A stretch of DNA of 20,077 nt from Chloroflexota bacterium (GCA_029265085.1 JAJUJY010000075.1:1-20077); one strand, 5' to 3'; positions 7,070 through 13,433 are shown, counted from the first letter of the stretch. Notes: generated by a model from the letters alone, not told the origin. Made by a program: numbers and translations.

Positions 7070-7915
7070 ATGTCAAAGGTAATCATCATTACCGACAGTA
7101 GTGCCTACCTACCGCAGAATCTTGTTGAGCAATACCCAATCCATGTAATTCCACTGACGCTGAATTGGGACGGGCAAGATTACCGGGATGGGGTGGATAT
7201 TCAGGCAGCAGAGTTTTATACCCGATTAGGCAGTTCAAACACACTGCCAACCACCAGTCAGATCCCTGTACACACATACCAGCAAACTTTCCAGGATTTG
7301 ATTGGACAGGGTTACCAGTGTCTGGTGCTGCCCATCTCCAGCGGAATTTCCAGCAGCCTGCAGTCGGCACTGCAAGCGCAGACCCTCTTCCCGGATGCTC
7401 CGATTGAAGTAATGGATTCAAAATTGGTTTCGATGGCCCTGGGGTTCCAGGTACTGGCGGCAGCGCGCCTGGCCGCGCAGGGTGCCGACCTGGCAGCCTG
7501 CAAAGCCGCTGCTGAAGAAGCATATCCCAAAATCGGCGTTTATTTCACCGTGGACACATTAAAATACCTGGCCGCCGGCGGGCGCATTAACAGCGCCAAG
7601 CGGTTGTTAGGCACAGCGCTGAATATCAAGCCTGTGCTGGAAATCCGCGACGGCAAGATTGAACTGGTCGGCAGTGTAATTTCGCAGCGCAAAGCCATTG
7701 AACGCATGCTCAAACTTGTCGAACAGGGAATCGCCGGGCGCAGCCCGGTGCGCCTATCGGTTTTTCATGCCAACGTGCCGGAAATTGCCCAGGAACTGCA
7801 AGACCGCGCAGCCCAACAATTTGGCGCCGTAGAAGCCATCCTGAGCGAAGTCAGCCCGGTCGTAGGCAGCCACACCGGTCCGGGAACGCTCAGTGTTGCT
7901 TATATGGCAGGCTGA
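7070..7915 (+). CDS. DegV family protein (FakB-like fatty-acid-binding protein)
   Basis: This 281-residue protein is full length for the DegV family, two-domain proteins that hold one fatty acid in a deep pocket. In Gram-positive bacteria the FakB members present the fatty acid to the kinase FakA. The family signatures are present: TDSSAYLP (8-15), the TTSQ loop (61-64), the SSGISSSLQSA segment (90-100) that contacts the carboxylate, GGRI in the middle and LLGTALNIKPVL, plus the C-terminal SHTGPGTLSVAYM. An AGAGGAG ribosome site lies six bases before the ATG. No fakA-like kinase is in the window. Its last 26 bases overlap the 3' end of the convergent polymerase gene. Confidence 0.94.
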   Translation: MSKVIIITDSSAYLPQNLVEQYPIHVIPLTLNWDGQDYRDGVDIQAAEFYTRLGSSNTLPTTSQIPVHTYQQTFQDLIGQGYQCLVLPISSGISSSLQSALQAQTLFPDAPIEVMDSKLVSMALGFQVLAAARLAAQGADLAACKAAAEEAYPKIGVYFTVDTLKYLAAGGRINSAKRLLGTALNIKPVLEIRDGKIELVGSVISQRKAIERMLKLVEQGIAGRSPVRLSVFHANVPEIAQELQDRAAQQFGAVEAILSEVSPVVGSHTGPGTLSVAYMAG

Positions 7916-10115
7916 GCAGTTGGCCGCCCTCTACCCAGGCCTCCAACGCAGCCTGATCATACCCAAACGGTTGAAAAACGCTGCTGGCTGCCCGTAACAA
8001 AAGCAGCCGGTAGCGGCTCACATCCAGGCGGGCCGGGTCCGGCAAATAGGGCAAATCCCAGGCATGCACATCCGGTTGGCCGCGCAAAAACAAAAATCGC
8101 ACCCGCTGGCCGGGTTGAAAATGTTTCCCTAGTTCAGCCAGCTGCGCGGCAGCCCGCGCCGCCGGTGACGGGGTGACATAGCCGGCCAGCTCACGAGTCA
8201 GGCGCTGGCCGACCAACAAGTCCTCTACTGGCACACGCCGCGCGCGCAGTTCCGCCAGACGCTGGCGCAGCACCGCAATCAGATCGGGCAGCAGCGCCGG
8301 AAGCTGATCCGCATCCTCTGCCTGCGCTAAAATTTCCAGCAGCTCCATTTGCACCGCTCCCACCCAGGCCGGGGTATCGCGGCGGCGCGCTTCCAGCCCG
8401 CGCACCTTGAGCGTTCCATCCTGAAACACACCAAAATAGCGGTTAGCGACCGGTACGCGCTCATCCAGCCGTGAAGGCAAAAAAACCACCCAGCGGTAAA
8501 TACCATCCAGCGCCAGCGGCAGCCCGGTGCGGCGGGTAATCTCCTCCACCAACGGCTGAAAATCTTCCACCCGGGCGGCATCCGCACGGTGCACCCAGAT
8601 GCCGTCCACATACAAATGCAGCACCGTACAGCCCTGGTCTTCGGCGGCTTCTTTGGCGCGCAGCAGCGCTTCGCGCCCGCAGGCTGTAACGGCCTCATGC
8701 GCCTCAATTCGCCCAAAACGGGCATTTTTATACCCCAAATAACCAAAACAGGTTACCAACAGCCATTTATGCGCAGCCGTCTTGGCACGGTCAGTGCGGT
8801 TTTTCGGGTCCCAGGCCGGCCGGTTTGCCAGGCGGCGCTTGAGCGCCAGTCGTTTTTCCAACAGCGGCGCCAATGTGCGCGGAATCAAGCCGGGCGGCTG
8901 CGGAGAAGGCCCCAAATCCTGCGGCACGCCGGTCTCCGGCGAAATATTGCAGTACACCATGATACTGGGATACATTGACATAAAGTCTAATTCAGCCACA
9001 TTGCGGTGCAGCCCCACCAGCGGCTGGTAAATCATTCCTCCCTGATCACTGCGCAGCAAATCCAGGGCGGTTTTCTGACGTTCCACCTGCTGCTTGTGCC
9101 AGGGCACCAGAATTCCCGCCCCCGTCTCGCGCCCCGTTTGCAGCGCCGTGCGCATCTGCATGGCGGAGATGCCGCCCCCCGGCGAATTGCGCGCTGCCAC
9201 CTGCACCGGCAGACCGGTAACCCGCGCCGCCTCCAGAACACCTTCCAGGCCGTACTCATCCCAAAGCATGGCGTTGCGGTGATCAATATGCCAGCGGCCA
9301 AACAAGTGCACCTGCTGGCCGCGAAAAATAACCTGGCCGTAGGAAAAATACGAACGCGCCTCGCGGTACCCTGCTTCCCGCCCCAACTGACGGTTGAGCG
9401 GCAAGGTCATACCCCATCGCGCTGACCATTCCATCAGCTGCGGCAGCAGCCAGGTATCTCCCCAGGCGGTCAAGAGCAGGTCAGGATCATGCTGCTGGAG
9501 CAGTGCGCGCAGGTTCACCAGCAGCGGCCGGGTTGGCTCCAGCGGCAGGCGGCACTGGGTGCGCTCGCAGCGCACCAACAGTTCGCGCGGAGCGGCGTGC
9601 TGCGGGTCGCAATCCGGCTCAAGCTGCATCACCCGCAGGGGCGGCGCAGGCGGATCGAAATCCCAGGGGGTATCCAGCACGCGCAGTTCGCGCACAGCCC
9701 CTTGCAGATCAAAAGACACAGCGCAGCGTGCCAGCGGAAACGTATCATAACGGGCGGCATGGTGCAGCGCAAGCGGCAAATCGGCATCATAGTAGGTCAG
9801 GTCAGGGTAGCGCACCATCACCTGCCGAAAAAGCTCCGCCTGGTCTGGCGCACGCGAGCGCACCGCCAGCACCGGCAGCGGATCCGGCAGAAAAAGATCA
9901 CGCCGCCGGGTAAAGAACAGCTCCACCGGAAGCGATTGCCCGCGCAGATAGCGCTGGGCGGCCTCCAAGCCGGATGCCTCTCCGGCAATATAAAACGTCA
10001 CCGCAAAGGATTGGTGCAGGCGCAGCCGTTGGCCGTCTTCAGCCAGCAGCCAGAGCACCAATTCATCTTGCGGGTCCTCATATAAATCAAGCAGCCAACC
10101 AACCGCCTCACCCAT
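7890..10115 (-). CDS. Family B DNA polymerase with degenerate catalytic motifs (PolB2-like)
   Basis: This 741-residue protein shows the family B polymerase order: N-terminal domain, exonuclease-like region, then palm and fingers. Motif A is intact (ELDFMSMYPSIM, Asp377). Motif B appears as K450 to G468 (KWLLVTCFGYLGYKNARFG). Motif C reads LYVDGIWV (502-508), where YxDTD is expected, so the second catalytic Asp is Ile506. A KVRGLEARRRDTP segment (570-582) matches the conserved KG..RRD region. The exonuclease motifs are also degraded: Exo I is FDLQ (135-138) instead of DxE, and Exo II keeps only Asp220. This pattern matches the 'inactivated' PolB2 family known in archaea and some bacteria, linked in Sulfolobales to damage tolerance. 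The start at 10115 overlaps the preceding small gene by eight bases; the longer frame from 10304 is a shadow. Confidence 0.9.
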   Translation of the reverse strand: MGEAVGWLLDLYEDPQDELVLWLLAEDGQRLRLHQSFAVTFYIAGEASGLEAAQRYLRGQSLPVELFFTRRRDLFLPDPLPVLAVRSRAPDQAELFRQVMVRYPDLTYYDADLPLALHHAARYDTFPLARCAVSFDLQGAVRELRVLDTPWDFDPPAPPLRVMQLEPDCDPQHAAPRELLVRCERTQCRLPLEPTRPLLVNLRALLQQHDPDLLLTAWGDTWLLPQLMEWSARWGMTLPLNRQLGREAGYREARSYFSYGQVIFRGQQVHLFGRWHIDHRNAMLWDEYGLEGVLEAARVTGLPVQVAARNSPGGGISAMQMRTALQTGRETGAGILVPWHKQQVERQKTALDLLRSDQGGMIYQPLVGLHRNVAELDFMSMYPSIMVYCNISPETGVPQDLGPSPQPPGLIPRTLAPLLEKRLALKRRLANRPAWDPKNRTDRAKTAAHKWLLVTCFGYLGYKNARFGRIEAHEAVTACGREALLRAKEAAEDQGCTVLHLYVDGIWVHRADAARVEDFQPLVEEITRRTGLPLALDGIYRWVVFLPSRLDERVPVANRYFGVFQDGTLKVRGLEARRRDTPAWVGAVQMELLEILAQAEDADQLPALLPDLIAVLRQRLAELRARRVPVEDLLVGQRLTRELAGYVTPSPAARAAAQLAELGKHFQPGQRVRFLFLRGQPDVHAWDLPYLPDPARLDVSRYRLLLLRAASSVFQPFGYDQAALEAWVEGGQLLSLPYKQH

Positions 10116-10374
10116 CCAACCGCTTCCGCAAATCATCCAGTTGGGTATGCAGGCGCTGCACCTCCTTGTGCTGTTCCAGGAGCATGGCCAACAAAAAAGT
10201 TTCCATCGGCAGGGCGTGGCTGGCATAAGCTGCTGCAGCCAAATGCTGGCGAGCATAGACAAACAAATCATCCAGTGCCTGCTGGTCTGTCCGGCGCAGC
10301 GCACGCCGAAAACGGGTGAAGGCTTCTTGCTCTTCTACAAACGCCTGAGTAATGGATGGCATGGTGCGTCCCAT
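10108..10374 (-). CDS. Small helical protein coupled to the PolB2-like polymerase
   Basis: I do not recognise a family for this 88-residue protein. It looks all-helical, with a Phe/Arg-rich first half (EEQEAFTRFRRALRR), an Ala-rich hydrophobic middle (HLAAAAYASHALPMETFLLAMLLEQ) and a charged C-terminal helix with coiled-coil character (about residues 65-86). The start at 10374 is fixed by a perfect AGGAGG eight bases upstream; an ATG 24 bases further up would place that site inside the gene. Its TGA overlaps the polymerase ATG (10108-10115), so the two are translated together, suggesting a stoichiometric partner or loading subunit for the polymerase. Confidence 0.85.
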   Translation of the reverse strand: MGRTMPSITQAFVEEQEAFTRFRRALRRTDQQALDDLFVYARQHLAAAAYASHALPMETFLLAMLLEQHKEVQRLHTQLDDLRKRLDG

Positions 10375-10456
10375 AATGTTTTCCTCCTTTGCATTCAAAC
10401 GCAGACTGCCGCTTCGGTGCTGGCAGATTCCGCCTCATACAGTTGATCAAAACAAT

Positions 10457-10948
10457 CTAGACCAGTCCATCCGCCGCCGCAAGCAGCGCATCAAACAAGG
10501 GCTGGCGCTGCGCAGCCGCGGCGCGGGGCGGGCGCGCTGTCACAACCAGCGGAGCCGACTGGCGCAGCCGCTGCAAATGGTGAATAGACAGTTCCAGCAG
10601 CCGCTGGCTCTCCCACAGCGGCACGCTCTCATCATAATAGGTATCCAAGATGTCCAGCACCAGGGTTGGCACAGGTTCTGCCGGGCTGTTGGCCAGCAGG
10701 GTCAGCATCTGATAACAGGTGAAAGCGCGCGCAAGGCGCACATTGCGCAGCGACTCGGTCAACGCGGCCGTACGGCGGCGCAGTTGGCGAGCCAGAGGAT
10801 AGATATTGATGCAGTTACCGCCGTCTAACACACGCAGCGGCGCATTCAAAGCCAGGCGTGCGATTAAATCCAACACGGCAGCTGGCATACGCTCCGCAGC
10901 GGGAGCCAGCAAAAACTGATTGGGCAGTGGATCGGGAAATGGTTTCAT
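10457..10948 (-). CDS. RecA/RadA-like protein lacking a P-loop, polymerase-cassette accessory
   Basis: This protein of about 163 residues has the outline of a RecA-fold core. A strand followed by a loop at 38-50 (LRVLDGGNCINIY) stands where Walker A should be, but there is no GxxGxGK[TS]. NVRLARAFTCYQM (69-81) strongly recalls the NI-VARAFNS-HQ segment of RadA/Rad51. A Walker-B-like strand, VPTLVLDILDTYYDE, is at 93-107, and a late strand APLVVTARP at 132-140 recalls the sensor strand. It therefore probably cannot bind ATP in the usual way and may act structurally, as ImuA-type RecA paralogues do. The start is uncertain: 10948 is chosen because the upstream frame runs through a C/G-tract repeat. 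It lies 82 bases before the small polymerase-linked gene. Confidence 0.7.
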   Translation of the reverse strand: MKPFPDPLPNQFLLAPAAERMPAAVLDLIARLALNAPLRVLDGGNCINIYPLARQLRRRTAALTESLRNVRLARAFTCYQMLTLLANSPAEPVPTLVLDILDTYYDESVPLWESQRLLELSIHHLQRLRQSAPLVVTARPPRAAAAQRQPLFDALLAAADGLV

Positions 10949-10955
10949 ACTTCCC

Positions 10956-10984
10956 AGAGTAGGCTCCGCAGCCCAAATTTTCAA
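10956..10984 (-). promoter_or_regulatory. Possible internal promoter giving a leaderless transcript
   Basis: Minus strand: TTGAAA (10984-10979), 17-base spacer, TACTCT (10961-10956). Transcription would start at or next to the ATG at 10948, which lacks a well-spaced ribosome site. Match quality is moderate, so this could be chance. Confidence 0.35.
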
Positions 10985-10985
10985 T

Positions 10986-11045
10986 CCCCCCTCGGGGGGA
11001 CATTGGGGGGACAAAATGGAGTACCCCCTTGGGGTGACGTACCCC
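10986..11045. repeat. C/G-tract palindromes between regulator and RecA-like gene
   Basis: CCCCCC-TC-GGGGGG (10986-10999) is followed by GGGGGG (11005-11010) and two copies of GTACCCC (11021-11027, 11039-11045). The style resembles the C/G-tract repeat at 1686-1773. Its position inside an apparent operon could create RNA structure that reduces read-through from the upstream regulator gene. Confidence 0.5.
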
Positions 11046-11094
11046 TATGCCCGCTGGTTCATTCCACCCCCAGCCCTGGCGCTGTGCAGCAAGC

Positions 11095-11496
11095 CTATTG
11101 CCAGGCGCTGAAATCCCAATCCACCAGCAAACGGCGCAGTTCCTCACGGCTGTGCACGTTAAATTTGACCAGGGCGCGGCGCGCATACGTACGCACCGTT
11201 TCCGGAGAAAGCACCAGGCGGGCAGCTGCCTGGCGCGTGGTGTATCCCAGGCAAATTAATGCCACAGTATCCTGCTCGCGCGCCGTCAAGCCCTGCCAGC
11301 GCTCCCAGGCACTTTCCAATGTCTGCCGCTGCTGAATGGCCTGCTGGATCAAATTGGCAGCCACTTCCTCTGGTTCCAGGCGTTCCTGGTCTGCTAAAGC
11401 GCGCAAAGAACGCTGCAAGTCGGCATCCAGCGTAAAAACACGCTGCGCCGATGACTGCCCGCCCAACCAGTTCAGCAAACGCTTCCAGACTTGCAT
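11095..11496 (-). CDS. Small LuxR-type HTH regulator with possible ribbon-helix-helix N-terminus
   Basis: This 133-residue protein is the first gene of the polymerase cassette. Residues 69-125 (LTAREQDTVALICLGYTTRQAAARLVLSPETVRTYARRAL...) form a clear LuxR/FixJ-type four-helix DNA-binding domain, including the usual LTxRE start. There is no receiver or ligand domain. Instead residues 19-57 (RVFTLDADLQRSLRALADQERLEPEEVAANLIQQAIQQR) fit a beta strand plus two helices as in ribbon-helix-helix (CopG/MetJ-like) proteins, which would make a dimerising or second DNA-binding part. A GAGG site lies about eight bases before the ATG at 11496. It may regulate its own operon through the inverted repeats at 11517-11586. 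Confidence 0.85.
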   Translation of the reverse strand: MQVWKRLLNWLGGQSSAQRVFTLDADLQRSLRALADQERLEPEEVAANLIQQAIQQRQTLESAWERWQGLTAREQDTVALICLGYTTRQAAARLVLSPETVRTYARRALVKFNVHSREELRRLLVDWDFSAWQ

Positions 11497-11516
11497 AGCT
11501 TAACCTCAGCTCGAGA

Positions 11517-11586
11517 TCAGGAATTTTTTGTATTCAGCTGGTTTCACCGCTTGAATACAAAGAAAACCGATTCAGCCCATTCCTGA
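11517..11586. promoter_or_regulatory. Two nested inverted repeats in the leader of the polymerase cassette
   Basis: Inner pair: TTTGTATTCA (11527-11536) and TGAATACAAA (11552-11561), perfect over ten bases with a 15-base spacer. Outer pair: TCAGGAAT (11517-11524) and ATTCCTGA (11579-11586). They lie downstream of the predicted start of transcription and upstream of the regulator ATG at 11496. They may be operator half-sites for the cassette's own regulator or a leader RNA structure. Confidence 0.5.
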
Positions 11587-11601
11587 ATTTATGTCAATTT
11601 A

Positions 11602-11630
11602 ATTGTATAGAACATCTGTTCATTCGTCAA
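11602..11630 (-). promoter_or_regulatory. Promoter of the polymerase cassette
   Basis: Minus strand: TTGACG (11630-11625), 17-base spacer, TACAAT (11607-11602), near consensus. It gives a leader of about 100 bases to the ATG at 11496. A GAAC-N4-GTTC palindrome fills the spacer. Confidence 0.75.
11610..11621. promoter_or_regulatory. Candidate LexA/SOS box
   Basis: GAACATCTGTTC matches GAAC-N4-GTTC, the core of the Bacillus/actinobacterial-type LexA (DinR) operator, and sits exactly between the -35 and -10 boxes of the cassette promoter, an ideal place for repression. The outer C/G of the full Bacillus consensus is absent. No lexA gene is in the window, so the host LexA site is unknown. Confidence 0.6.
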
Positions 11631-11664
11631 GGATCAGCAGCAAACGCCTTTCCAGACTGTCTTA

Positions 11665-11700
11665 AAATCAAAAAGGGCTGCCTGAATCCTCAGGCAGCCC
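11665..11700 (-). terminator. Intrinsic terminator of the small membrane protein gene
   Basis: A perfect 11-base stem, GGGCTGCCTGA/TCAGGCAGCCC (11675-11685 with 11690-11700) and a four-base loop, is followed on the minus strand by TTTTTGATTTT. It lies 24 bases past the stop at 11724 and also insulates the polymerase-cassette promoter. Confidence 0.9.
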
Positions 11701-11723
11701 CACCCTATTTTTTCCCACAGCAA

Positions 11724-11966
11724 TCAGGCCTGCTTCTTTGAGCGAAAGGCTTCCACCTCAGCCCAAACCAGGTAGGCAATGCCGGCAATCAAGGCAAACG
11801 TGCTCGCCACTGACAACCCAGAGCCCACATAGCGGAACATCGCCTGAAATAAATCCTCACTCCAGGATGCCACCCCAGCCCCAAAAATCGCCGCCGAAAG
11901 ATAGCGTACCGCATACAAGAAAGCAGCAGTAAATATCAGGCAGATTCCAGCAGTTCTTCTTGACAT
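11724..11966 (-). CDS. Small two-helix membrane protein, unknown function
   Basis: This 80-residue protein has two hydrophobic helices, about 6-30 (AGICLIFTAAFLYAVRYLSAAIFGAGV) and 46-68 (YVGSGLSVASTFALIAGIAYLVW), separated by a short loop with acidic and aromatic residues (SWSEDLFQAMF), and a short charged tail ending RSKKQA. No family is recognised. A perfect AGGAGG stands six bases before the ATG. It is a single-gene unit with its own promoter (11991-12019) and a strong terminator (11665-11700), which supports it being real. Confidence 0.8.
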   Translation of the reverse strand: MSRRTAGICLIFTAAFLYAVRYLSAAIFGAGVASWSEDLFQAMFRYVGSGLSVASTFALIAGIAYLVWAEVEAFRSKKQA

Positions 11967-11990
11967 CGATTCCTCCTAAAAGTTTTTTTG

Positions 11991-12019
11991 ATCATACATT
12001 GAACGCTGGCCGGGCACAA
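11991..12019 (-). promoter_or_regulatory. Promoter of the small membrane protein gene
   Basis: Minus strand: TTGTGC (12019-12014), 17-base spacer, TATGAT (11996-11991), followed by a short leader with AGGAGG before the ATG at 11966. Confidence 0.55.
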
Positions 12020-12068
12020 CCGCCTGGAGGTGCATTCCGCCCTGCCCATCTGGACAGGGCACCACAAA

Positions 12069-12109
12069 TTAAAAACTCTGCGGCAAGGCACAAATAAGCC
12101 GCAGAGTTT
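12069..12109 (-). terminator. Intrinsic terminator of the receiver-Roadblock gene
   Basis: A perfect 12-base stem, AAACTCTGCGGC/GCCGCAGAGTTT (12073-12084 with 12098-12109), 13-base loop, then T-rich sequence (TTTAATTT) on the minus strand. It lies 53 bases past the stop at 12163. A second small inverted repeat, GCCCTG/CAGGGC, lies at 12039-12060. Confidence 0.85.
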
Positions 12110-12162
12110 CTATCACAACAGAGAAATGCTTGTCAACGCGGTGAATCTGGCCGTGCAGCCAG

Positions 12163-13263
12163 CTACGCCCCTTCTTTCGGCGCTAACCCAAGCTGGAGTG
12201 CCTGATCATACGAAAGCGCATCCGGATTGCTCAAAATCACATTTTGCGAACCGACTGCTGCCTCCCAAAAATCATCCGCAGAGGCCTGTCCGGGCTGCGG
12301 CGGTTGTTTGAGCAGCTCATCCAGGCTTTCCAGCCGGGCTGCATCCATTTCCGGATGAGGTTCTTCGACCAGTGTCTTCACCTCCACAGCAACCGGCGCA
12401 GGTTCGCTGGCTGGGCGGGCTGCAGGGTTCAGATAATAAGGCACTTGCATCTCGTCCAGCACCGCTGCCAACGCACGCTGTGCGGTAACTGCCGCCTCAA
12501 ACGTCAGCGCAAGGCGCAAGGCGCTTGTACTGGCGCGCAGAAAAACCAACAAGGCAAAATCGCCCACAGAGGCAAGCACCAGCTCGTATTTTTCACCTGT
12601 AAAGGCCTGCACATTCTCCGGGCGGCCAGCATGGATCAATCGCGACACTTTGGCATTGGCACTGACGGCCGCCATTACGATTGCCGCCCAATGGGCATCA
12701 AAATCCAGTTCAGCCAATTCGCCCGCCTGAACCATGATCCGGCCAAGATCATTCACCAGCAGTGCGCTAACCGCACCAACCTCCTGGCGCAGTTGCGTCA
12801 GGATATCGGCCAGGCGGTTGGTTTCTTTGCTTTTTTCAGCAGGCGTCCTGGACGGCACAGCTGCTGCCGGCGCTTTTTCAAGCACCGGCTCTCCATTTGA
12901 TAACTGCCGCTGCACCTCGTCCAACAATTCACCCACTGGCAGCGGCTTGCGGAAAAATGCATCAGCGCCCGCTTTTAAGGCTTTTTCCTGTAAATTCTCT
13001 TCGGTAATTCCAGAGATGGCAATCAACCGAATGTTCATCTTCCGGTCGCGCACCTTACGGATCAAATCCAGGCCAGACATTCCCGGCAAGCGAATATCGG
13101 TAATGATCAATTGAACGGGAGAGCGAGCAATTTCCAGGATAGCTTCTTCCGCCGAAGGCACCACCCTCACCCCCAGCCCCATTCCCAGCGATTCGAGCGC
13201 ACTGCGCAGCATACGCCCCAATTCCATTGAATCGTCAATGATTAACACTTTTTTCTCAGTCAT
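12163..13263 (-). CDS. Response regulator receiver fused to a Roadblock/LC7-like domain
   Basis: This is a 366-residue cytoplasmic protein. Residues 1-120 are a CheY-like receiver with the full active site: Asp10-Asp11 (LIIDDS), phosphoacceptor Asp56 (ITDIRLP), Ser84 (AISG) and Lys106 (FFRKPLP). After a linker, residues about 147-275 (ADILTQLRQEVGAVSALLVNDLGRIMVQAG...YELVLASVGDFALLVFL...) look like a Roadblock/LC7 (MglB-like) domain, a fold that often regulates small Ras-like GTPases. The tail (285-366) is Pro/Ala/Glu rich and without a clear fold. There is no DNA-binding domain, so output is probably protein-protein. No histidine kinase or MglA-type GTPase is in the window. It has its own promoter and terminator. 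Confidence 0.85.
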   Translation of the reverse strand: MTEKKVLIIDDSMELGRMLRSALESLGMGLGVRVVPSAEEAILEIARSPVQLIITDIRLPGMSGLDLIRKVRDRKMNIRLIAISGITEENLQEKALKAGADAFFRKPLPVGELLDEVQRQLSNGEPVLEKAPAAAVPSRTPAEKSKETNRLADILTQLRQEVGAVSALLVNDLGRIMVQAGELAELDFDAHWAAIVMAAVSANAKVSRLIHAGRPENVQAFTGEKYELVLASVGDFALLVFLRASTSALRLALTFEAAVTAQRALAAVLDEMQVPYYLNPAARPASEPAPVAVEVKTLVEEPHPEMDAARLESLDELLKQPPQPGQASADDFWEAAVGSQNVILSNPDALSYDQALQLGLAPKEGA

Positions 13264-13304
13264 GGGTTATTCCTGTGAATAGATCGCAAAAAGGGATTAA
13301 AAAG

Positions 13305-13313
13305 ATTATATCA
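13305..13313 (-). promoter_or_regulatory. Extended -10 promoter of the receiver-Roadblock gene
   Basis: Minus strand TGATATAAT (13313-13305), a perfect extended -10 element, about 40 bases upstream of the ATG at 13263. A TTGACA is present further up, but with a spacer of about 23 bases, too far to be a normal -35 box. Confidence 0.65.
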
Positions 13314-13402
13314 AATTCAGGTGGACACTTGCCTGTCAAAAAAGTAAGGGGCATGCTCCGCTCAACAAACCGCCCGAACCAAAACCGTTCAGGTTAAGCA
13401 AA

Positions 13403-13433
13403 ACCTGGCAAACACCAAATGGGTTTGCCAGGT
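13403..13433 (-). terminator. Terminator hairpin at the end of the peptide-transporter operon
   Basis: An 11-base perfect stem, ACCTGGCAAAC/GTTTGCCAGGT, with a nine-base loop. On the minus strand it is followed by TTTGCTT, a weak T run. It lies about 80 bases past the stop at 13512 and before the promoter of the next gene, so termination of the operon is the likely role. Confidence 0.6.

Noticed and set aside
8327..8746. Alternative minus-strand frame of 139 codons inside the polymerase gene
   Set aside because: Trp/Arg/Cys-rich shadow of the polymerase frame; no own start signals.
10116..10304. 63-residue N-terminal extension of the polymerase frame
   Set aside because: It overlaps the coupled 88-residue gene in another frame, has Trp/Cys-rich shadow composition, and the ATG at 10115 makes a normal stop-start overlap.
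10949..11014. 22-residue N-terminal extension of the RecA-like protein
   Set aside because: It would translate the C/G palindrome; it lacks a ribosome site. The start is not fully settled, however.
10815..11186. Minus-strand frame bridging the regulator and RecA-like genes
   Set aside because: It runs through the C/G-tract repeat and overlaps both genes out of frame; composition is not protein-like.
12244..12900. Plus-strand open frame of 218 codons
   Set aside because: Antisense to the receiver-Roadblock gene, rich in Cys/Arg/His, no ribosome site.
13294..13342. TTGACA paired with TATAAT upstream of the receiver-Roadblock gene
   Set aside because: The spacer is about 23 bases, too long for a normal promoter; the extended -10 alone is kept.
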